10,829 bases of DNA from Pavlovales sp. CCMP2436 (lineage: Eukaryota; Haptophyta; Pavlovophyceae; Pavlovales), in the NCBI GenBank assembly GCA_026770615.1, contig MU631355.1:430829-441657 (forward strand), written 5' to 3'. The translations under genes were made by a program, and so were the position numbers. The notes beneath the pieces are model-generated. The model did not search any database. It was given only the letters and a program-made list of their open reading frames with translations, and was not told where the DNA came from. Below, one piece after another: positions 6,566 through 10,829 of this stretch. Every line of letters begins with the position of its first letter. The first letter of the stretch is position 1.

Positions 6566-6684
6566 CGGCCGACTCAGCAGCCCGCCGCGGGCACACACAG
6601 CCACCAGCAGGCCGACTCGGCAGTGGGCGCACGCAGAAGCCCGCAGGCCGACTAGACAGCCCACTGCGGGCGCACGCAGCAGCC
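6566..6684 (+). repeat. Minisatellite, three ~36-43 bp units before the Sel1 start
   Basis: Three imperfect units each begin with a form of ggccgact (about 6567, 6610 and 6646) and contain gggcgcacgcag or gggcacacacag. A weaker half-unit (ggctgactcaagg) lies just upstream. The array ends exactly at the ATG chosen for the Sel1/MYND gene. The reading frame of the gene is open through it, so it could also encode a repetitive N-terminal extension; I prefer to treat it as untranslated. Confidence 0.65.
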
Positions 6685-7885
6685 ATGCGGCGTGGCGACG
6701 CCGGGCGCAACACTGCAGACTTCTTCGCCGCTGGGGTGCGCTCCTACACGGGCAACGGCGCGCGCCAGGACTACGGCGAGGCTGCGCGGATCTTTCGCCT
6801 CGCGGCCGACAAGGGGCACGGGCCTGCGCAGAACAATCTCGGGCTGTGTTACCACTTTGGCGAGGGCACACCTAAAGACCACGTCAAGGCTGCCCGGTAC
6901 TTCCGCCTCGCGGCCGACCAGGGCGTCGCCGGAGCGCAAGCGGCACTTGGAGCTGCCTACTACCGTGGCGAGGGTTGCCCCATCGATCATGTCAAGGCTG
7001 CACACTACTACCGCCTCGCAGCCGACCAAGGCGATGCTAAGGCCCAGGTGAATTTCGCGAAATGCTACAGCCGGGGCGAGGGCGTGAGCCAGAACTTCGG
7101 AAAGGCCGTTGGATACCTCCGACTCGCAGCTGACCAGGGCCATACGTTGGCGCAGTGCGACTATGCGCAGGTATGCCATGCTTTTAAACTGTCCTTGAAT
7201 ATTATCCTTACCACTTTTTAGTTCTTCGTTTTGACTCTTGGTATACATTTCAACAGTTGAGTGTCATGTATGCGTCATTCATACTAAATCATACATCATC
7301 AACTTAATCAGTGCGACTATGCGCAGGTAGAGAATTCTCTTGAAACAAATTTCAAATTTATATTATCGTATCGATTTTCGAAATCTATAATATTGGTGAT
7401 TGGATTCAATACCATATCCCTAAACAAACGATAATCAGGCATGCCTCCACGGCGCAGGCGGCCTCCCTCAGGACTATGGCGAGGGTATTCGCTACCACCG
7501 CCTCGCCGCCGACAATGGGCATCCTGACTCGCTCCTGGCCCTCGGCGCGATGTTGATCGACGACGAGCACGTCCCGGCAGACGTGCGCGCGCTGGACCCT
7601 GCCGACCCACGCGAAGGAGCGAGGCTTCTCGCGCGCGCTGCTCAGAGCACGGACCCCAACTTCGACCCGTCCCTTCGCCTCCAGGCGCTCGAGCTCCTCC
7701 GCAGCCACGCCGACAAGCGCGAGGTTGTCTCGGTGTGCTGCATCGGCTGTGGGACGACCGAGGGGCTAAAGCAGTGCACGCGATGCCATACAGCTCGCTT
7801 CTGCGGCAGCGCGTGCATGCAGCTGTCGTGGCGGGTGCATAAGCAGTGCTGCGCGCGCTGGGCGGGGCAGGGTGACTCGCAGTAG
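6685..7885 (+). CDS. Sel1-repeat protein with C-terminal MYND zinc finger (two exons)
   Basis: Joining 6685-7170 and 7439-7885 gives 310 residues. Residues ~12-192 form five Sel1-like repeats of 36-37 residues, each with a GEG-type turn and ending RLAADxG (LAADKG, LAADQG three times, LAADNG). These build an alpha-solenoid for protein-protein contacts. Residues 263-300 are a complete MYND finger: C263-x2-C266-x8-C275-x2-C278-x5-C284-x3-C288-x7-H296-x3-C300, which binds two zinc ions and recruits partner proteins. The join is supported because repeat 5 begins AQCDYAQ in exon 1 and continues ACLHGAGG in exon 2 with the normal repeat length. The ATG at 6685 is chosen because it directly precedes the first repeat; the frame is open upstream to 6346. 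The role is probably an adaptor or regulator; the substrate is unknown. Stop TAG, polyadenylation signal at 8043. Confidence 0.85.
7153..7329 (+). repeat. 21-bp duplication of exon end and splice donor
   Basis: The bases at 7153-7173 (cagtgcgactatgcgcag plus gta) recur exactly at 7309-7329 inside the intron, 156 bases downstream. The first copy spans the exon-intron junction. The second lies between a potential acceptor (aatcag) and another gta donor. Flanking sequence outside the 21 bases does not match. Confidence 0.95.
7171..7438 (+). other. 268-nt GT-AG intron of the Sel1/MYND gene
   Basis: The donor is GCGCAG|gtatgc and the acceptor is gataatcag|GCATGC. The interior is AT-rich, in sharp contrast to the GC-rich exons, and has stops in all frames. 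Removing it restores repeat 5 in phase 0. The intron also contains a second copy of the exon edge with donor at 7309-7329, and a perfect palindrome gagaattctc at 7329-7338. Using that internal copy as a 15-nt micro-exon would keep the frame but add a second CDYAQ, spoiling the repeat spacing. A single intron is therefore preferred. Confidence 0.8.
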
Positions 7886-8042
7886 GACGACAAGCAGGGT
7901 GCCGACGATTTAAGTAGCTCCGCCCCCGTACGGCGTGCATGAGCCTGTTGACTCGGTGGCAGTGTGACTGTGACGGTGGGCAGCTTGGCTCTCTGACTCT
8001 CTCATCGAGGGCCCGGTCGAGGATGGCCGTCGTAAGGTAGGC
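7886..8042 (+). other. 3' untranslated region of the Sel1/MYND gene
   Basis: GC-rich at first and falling towards the AATAAA at 8043. The frame stays open for about 20 codons beyond the TAG, to a TGA at 7939-7941, with a D/Q/S-rich composition like the preceding residues. That is compatible with an ordinary 3' UTR and only weakly suggestive of read-through. Confidence 0.5.
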
Positions 8043-8048
8043 AATAAA
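8043..8048 (+). promoter_or_regulatory. AATAAA polyadenylation signal
   Basis: A canonical aataaa lies 158 bases after the Sel1/MYND stop, at the point where composition changes from GC-rich to AT-rich. It is consistent with that gene's 3' end. A chance match cannot be excluded in AT-rich sequence. Confidence 0.5.
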
Positions 8049-8064
8049 ATTACTCAAAGTCAAA

Positions 8065-8197
8065 TAAGGTAACTAACGTCGAAACCCCTATGATATCTAG
8101 TTAAACAATTTAAATGACGTGCGCTAATGCGCAGCTCGCCTAACCGTCGGGGGTGGTAATCTTCAACCCCTGGTCTAGTCCCAGGCGGTGGGGTGAC
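8065..8197. other. Probable retroelement 3' end with GC-rich hairpins
   Basis: Downstream (minus strand) of the retroelement's last in-frame TGA. Two overlapping stems can form: ggggt with acccc across ggtaatcttca (8150-8170), or cctgg with ccagg around tctagtc (8169-8185), extended by acccc/ggggt. Structured 3' ends are used by many LINEs for template recognition. No poly(A) tail or target-site duplication is evident, so the element boundary is not fixed. Confidence 0.35.
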
Positions 8198-8893
8198 TCA
8201 ACAATCCTCCACGTATCTTAAAAAAACTCTCTCCTCATCTAACTAAGGTGGTTGCGGTTGTTGGCCTGGGAATAGTGGTTTCGTTCCTCTGTAGTGTGAG
8301 CCGATGTTGCTATGTATCACGCAATTGGGCGTGGGTCCGAGGTCTGTTTGTCTGGGTGTGTTTATCAGTGTGACTAGTGAATGTTGTCGGAGCCTGCGTG
8401 TTCCTGGTCTTGGTGCTGCTGGTGGCGCCTATTGGACGCTTTTAAGTTGTTTTGGTAGTGGATGGGCTGGGTGAGGTAAGTCGGGGTCTGGGCCTGCCAC
8501 GTGAATAAATAAGGTCGGGGTCACGTCTATTCCCACTTGCTTGTGAGTGGCTATTGCTATGTCGATCCGTAGGGTGGTTGCTATGCTGTAGAACATATTG
8601 TTGTGTATCCAAACGCCTTCCTTTGCCTGGTATGCCATCGACCACATGGGAGCGGTGCTGTTGCCACAGGGATCTGTTGGGTCTTCGTCGGGCCGTCTGA
8701 GGTCCAAGTGGTCCTGGACGTTTTCGGGTAGCGCCCGGGCGTGGGCTATGGCTCGTTCACGGAGGTTCGCTGCTGCTTGTTTGTGACTTGCACCGCTACC
8801 GTCGATTCCTATGGCTGCGTAGAGGAAATAGTTCCCGTCACCCACAACGTTCATGTCCATGAGGTTTATGGTAGCATAGACTTTTTCGATTTC
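8198..8893 (-). pseudogene. OTU-like cysteine protease domain, active-site Cys replaced
   Basis: OTU enzymes cleave ubiquitin-type linkages or viral and element polyproteins with a Cys-His-Asp site. Here VVGDGNYFLYAAIG matches the GDGNC motif with Tyr in place of the nucleophile Cys. About 180 codons later IHSNIGSHYRG matches the C-terminal block with the catalytic His followed by an aromatic residue (His codon at 8294-8296). Between them are the usual alpha-helical segment (AAANLRERAIAHARALPENV) and WIHNNMFYSIATTLRIDI, resembling the strand-helix region before the final strands. TAG 8429-8431 separates the His block from the rest, and a second TAG is at 8243. Under the standard code the ATG at 8860 would give a 143-residue fragment lacking the His. 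Catalysis is impossible as written. Confidence 0.65.
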
Positions 8894-8896
8894 TCA

Positions 8897-9456
8897 GGCT
8901 CTCGCTGGTGTCGATGGGATGATTATCTTGGGTTTTTGTTTCCCATGGCGGCCCTTTTGAGCGCGTGGGCGTTTCGAGGGGTTGTTAATGGTTACTGTGC
9001 TACTTCCGCCTCTATCTTCAATTGGCGTGTTATCGATGGTTAGTGTGCTGCTTCCGGCTTCATCTTCTGTTGGGTTGTTGGGTATGCCTGTATCCTTTTT
9101 TGTGCGATGTCGTTTGGGGGGGTTTAGGGGGTTGGATTTCCGCCCCTGGGCAGCCCGTCTGGCTTTCTTTTGTTTTGGTTGGGTGTCTGTGCATTGTTGT
9201 TGGCGGCCGTTTAGGATGGCTGTGAACGCGTCGACATTATTGGTGCTTGCCAAGTTGTTACTCTGCGGTGGCTGAATTGGTGGTGTGAAAGGGTTGATTT
9301 CCGTGTCCTCTGGGTCATCAGGGTCGTTTGTGGGCTCATCGCCCTTAATGAGCTTGGTTCTTTCGGCGTTTAAAGCTTCACAGGCTGCTAGGAGGACCCC
9401 TTGTATGGTGCCCGTCTTGTACTCCCAAGTTGGGTTCAGTTTGAGGCATTCTTCGA
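8897..9456 (-). pseudogene. Acidic/basic linker between zinc knuckle and OTU-like domain
   Basis: The frame opens just after the duplicated TAG and first gives a helical segment with VEECLKLNPTWEYKTGTIQG. It continues with an acidic Pro/Asp stretch (DDPEDTEINPF) and then a basic, Gln/Lys-rich region with KQKKARRAAQGRK, likely nucleic-acid binding or a nuclear localisation signal. No ATG opens it. It ends at TGA 8894-8896 after STPARA and continues in the same frame into the OTU-like domain. The linker is low-complexity and not family-diagnostic. Confidence 0.5.
8984..9076 (-). repeat. 45-48 bp imperfect tandem repeat in the retroelement linker
   Basis: Two adjacent units (8984-9028 and 9029-9076) share ggtta-tgtgct-cttccg and tcatct/ctatct blocks. 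On the coding strand they give the paired peptides GSSTLTIDNTP and GSSTVTINNPS. The unit lengths keep the frame open. This is likely slippage in a low-complexity linker. Confidence 0.7.
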
Positions 9457-9457
9457 C

Positions 9458-9487
9458 TAGCTCCTGGGTCTATAGCTCCTGGGTCTA
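9458..9487 (-). repeat. Exact 15-bp tandem duplication carrying TAG
   Basis: tagctcctgggtcta occurs at 9458-9472 and is repeated at 9473-9487. On the minus strand each copy contributes an in-frame TAG followed by ACC CAG GAG. Because the unit is a multiple of three, the reading frame is kept. Confidence 0.95.
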
Positions 9488-9514
9488 TATCGAGACGCTC
9501 CCGGCGTGCGCGTC

Positions 9515-9892
9515 CTAGTGGCTGAGTGCAGAGTCGGCGATGGCGCGTAATTCCGAGTTGGTGCCGAGGCCTCTGAGTCTTTTCATGATTACGGTTCGTC
9601 GAACGTCACGTTGGTCGGCGGTTGCTGGGCAATGCATCATGATATGTTCGACTGAGTCCGTATCGTCCGCTGGGTTTAGGCTTTTCATGATACAGAAGGG
9701 GCATTTGGTGCTGAGTTTAGAGCCACCTTCGTAGAGGGTAACGTCGAGGAGCTTGGGTTTGTCTCTTGCCCGTTCTGTGTTGTAATTCGTGGTGCCTGTC
9801 ATGTATCGGACGTATGTGCGTTGAGTAGACTCTGAGTTTTTCCCCATGGGTGGTCTTAAGGAGGCTGTTGACTCCTTTATCCAGAGGTCTGT
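9515..9892 (-). pseudogene. Retroelement zinc-knuckle segment (zf-RVT-like)
   Basis: The longest stop-free stretch here (ATG at 9847) carries KCPFCIMKSLNP, then SVEHIMMHCPAT and DQRDVRR. This is the C-x2-C-x15-H-x4-C-P pattern with a following Arg-rich helix found at the end of many non-LTR retrotransposon ORF2 proteins, where it helps bind the RNA or the target. The protein-like sequence begins before the ATG (TDLWIKES), directly after a TGA, so the ATG is probably not the real start. It ends at TAG 9515-9517, after which the same frame continues into the linker. Confidence 0.7.
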
Positions 9893-9895
9893 TCA

Positions 9896-10279
9896 ATCCC
9901 TTAGGCGGATGGCATATTTTTGTGTGCGTCTGGTGAGGTTCCGGGGGTCTTTGCGGACATGGATGTTTATAGCTTGGGTTCCCGCTTCTTCTATGACTGC
10001 CCTGCGGATGGTGGATGGAGTGTGGTCGATAAAGTTCCCGTCTTTATCTGTGACGCTGTACCTTGCTGGCGGCTAAGTTCATGGGCCTAGGTCGTGAAAG
10101 TGGTTCTCCACTGCCACTTGTCTGGCGGCCCAGTCAGCGCAGACGTTGAGCGTCACATGCACTGCGTCATAGGCTTTCATTGGTGCTCCTCCTGCCGTGG
10201 GCGGTGGTTAGATCTCATTGGCCTTCTCGTTCGTCTTGCCGATGAGGGCATCGGTTCCCGCGTTGTCAGTAATGTAAAC
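9896..10279 (-). pseudogene. Possible RNase H remnant of the retroelement
   Basis: VYITDNAGTDALIG resembles the RNase H strand carrying the third catalytic acid (TDN/TDS). About 43 codons later NVCADWAA resembles the final N-x2-AD-x2-A block. Spacing is shorter than usual and the block with the first catalytic Asp (a DGS motif) was not found upstream. One TAA, one TAG and one TGA interrupt it. Downstream is a well-preserved, charged stretch ending QKYAIRLRD before another TGA. The assignment is tentative and rests mainly on position just before the zinc knuckle. Confidence 0.4.
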
Positions 10280-10331
10280 TTGGCTGGCCGTGTGTGTGTG
10301 TAAGTTTCTAGTTAAACGTCCGTCCCCGGGA

Positions 10332-10371
10332 GGATCTCACTGGAATTAAGTGTTGAAAAACACTCAGATCC
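10332..10371 (+). repeat. Two-tier hairpin with GAAA tetraloop
   Basis: The inner stem agtgtt/aacact closes a gaaa loop (10349-10364). An outer 6-bp stem ggatct/agatcc (10332-10337 with 10366-10371) encloses it, with unpaired bases mostly on one side. GNRA loops are stable in RNA. No named RNA class was recognised and it may be incidental. Confidence 0.45.
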
Positions 10372-10379
10372 AGGGATCC

Positions 10380-10829
10380 ACCCCGAGCATACGGATACCG
10401 TCCACACCGCTGATCAGTTCAGCCATACGACGATCGACGACTGACGACTCTCGACTGGCGCGCTGACCGACCTCCACTGCTCTCCCTCGCGTCGTCTGAA
10501 AATGCAGCACCGTTTGCGAGCGCGGCCCACCTTCGCGCATCCCAAACATAACTTCCTCGCTAGCCTGGCTCGCTTATGTTGAGGATTTTTCCCGGGGGGC
10601 AAACACCACAAATGTGACGCAACCAGGTAGAACACGCGTTTATTGCACGCCAGGCTGATTGGAGTTAGCTACGGGAGCCGATGGCCCTTGTCGAGAGGCT
10701 TCCAACGAGCCACTAATCGTCTTCATCGGACAACATGGGCCGAAGTTTTAGCGCGCGCAGCGCACTTTTTTTTTTTGCAACCAGGTTGGATTTCCCAGGG
10801 AAACTTTTGAAACCAGGTTGGCTTTTGGG
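10380..10829. other. Right end, unassigned; short aaccaggttgg repeats
   Basis: No gene identified. The minus frame of the retroelement is open from 10549 to 10364 (translation includes SSVVDRRMAELISG) and could be decayed upstream polyprotein, but no motif confirms it. The block aaccaggt appears at 10621, and the longer aaccaggttgg at 10779-10789 and again 32 bases later at 10811-10821. A T11 run lies at 10766-10776. The repeats continue to the window edge, so a larger array may follow. Confidence 0.4.

Larger units (their letters stand above)
8198..10279 (-). pseudogene. LINE-like retroelement tail: RNase H remnant, zinc knuckle, OTU-like domain
   Basis: One minus-strand frame runs about 690 codons from 10279 to the TGA at 8198-8200 without a visible frameshift. 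In order it contains a possible RNase H end (VYITDN, then NVCADWAARQ), a segment with VTDKDGNFIDH, a zinc knuckle CPFC-x15-H-x4-C followed by P, a helical and acidic stretch, a basic low-complexity linker, and an OTU-like protease domain. The frame is interrupted by one TAA (10208), six TAG (10073, 9515, 9485, 9470, 8429, 8243) and three TGA (10079, 9893, 8894) before its end. The zinc knuckle is typical of the C-terminus of non-LTR retrotransposon polyproteins. No reverse transcriptase is present up to the window edge; it would lie to the right or has been lost. The element is most likely a degraded copy. Confidence 0.65.

Noticed and set aside
7312..7326. 15-nt micro-exon in the Sel1/MYND intron
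   Set aside because: It would duplicate CDYAQ and break the repeat spacing; kept only as a possibility to test with RNA data.
10232..10260. Hammerhead ribozyme-like gatgag near the retroelement
   Set aside because: The cgatgagggcatcg is only a short hairpin; the CUGAUGA and GAAA core arrangement is absent.

Overview
The window looks like repeat-rich nuclear DNA from a microbial eukaryote. A probable spliceosomal GT-AG intron interrupts a Sel1-repeat/MYND-finger gene, there are fragments of a DDE transposon and of a LINE-like retroelement, and base composition swings sharply between AT-rich repeats and GC-rich genes. This combination fits an alga or other protist (haptophyte, pelagophyte or dinoflagellate-like), but nothing in the sequence fixes the lineage. 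I see no bacterial operon, ribosomal RNA, tRNA or CRISPR array.

Layout. Positions 1-3433 are dominated by copies of one ~85 bp repeat (called R here) in both orientations: 1-85 (+), 912-997 (-), 1134-1174 (-, truncated), 3349-3433 (+), and diverged copies near 1013-1080 and 2872-2910. They look like terminal or subterminal inverted repeats of small non-autonomous DNA transposons. A GC-rich island (~1400-2600) with one unrecognised minus-strand ORF (1603-2283) sits between them. Positions 3434-4700 hold more inverted and tandem repeats and no convincing gene.

Positions 4704-6238 (minus) are a broken DDE transposase related to the Tc5/pogo/CENP-B group. It has an N-terminal helix-turn-helix part, an internal deletion that removes the middle and shifts the frame, a catalytic-core remnant with a 72-nt putative intron, an in-frame TAA, a C-terminal region, an in-frame TAG, and a Cys-rich tail ending at TGA.

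Positions 6685-7885 (plus) are the one gene that looks intact: five Sel1 repeats and a complete MYND zinc finger in two exons, with an AATAAA 158 bases after the stop. Its intron contains a 21-bp copy of the upstream exon end with the splice donor.

Positions 8198-10279 (minus, convergent with the Sel1/MYND gene) are the tail of a LINE-like retroelement polyprotein in one continuous frame: a possible RNase H remnant, a CCHC zinc knuckle, a basic linker and an OTU-like cysteine protease domain. About ten stop codons interrupt this frame, yet there is no visible frameshift, and recognisable motifs, including the presumed catalytic His of OTU, lie beyond stops. The active-site Cys of OTU is replaced by Tyr. 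The last 450 bases hold short repeats and nothing I can identify.

The points most worth checking are the frame-preserving in-frame stops in both mobile elements (ordinary decay by C-to-T changes, or UAR read as Gln), the OTU domain attached to a LINE-type tail, and the duplicated exon edge inside the Sel1/MYND intron.
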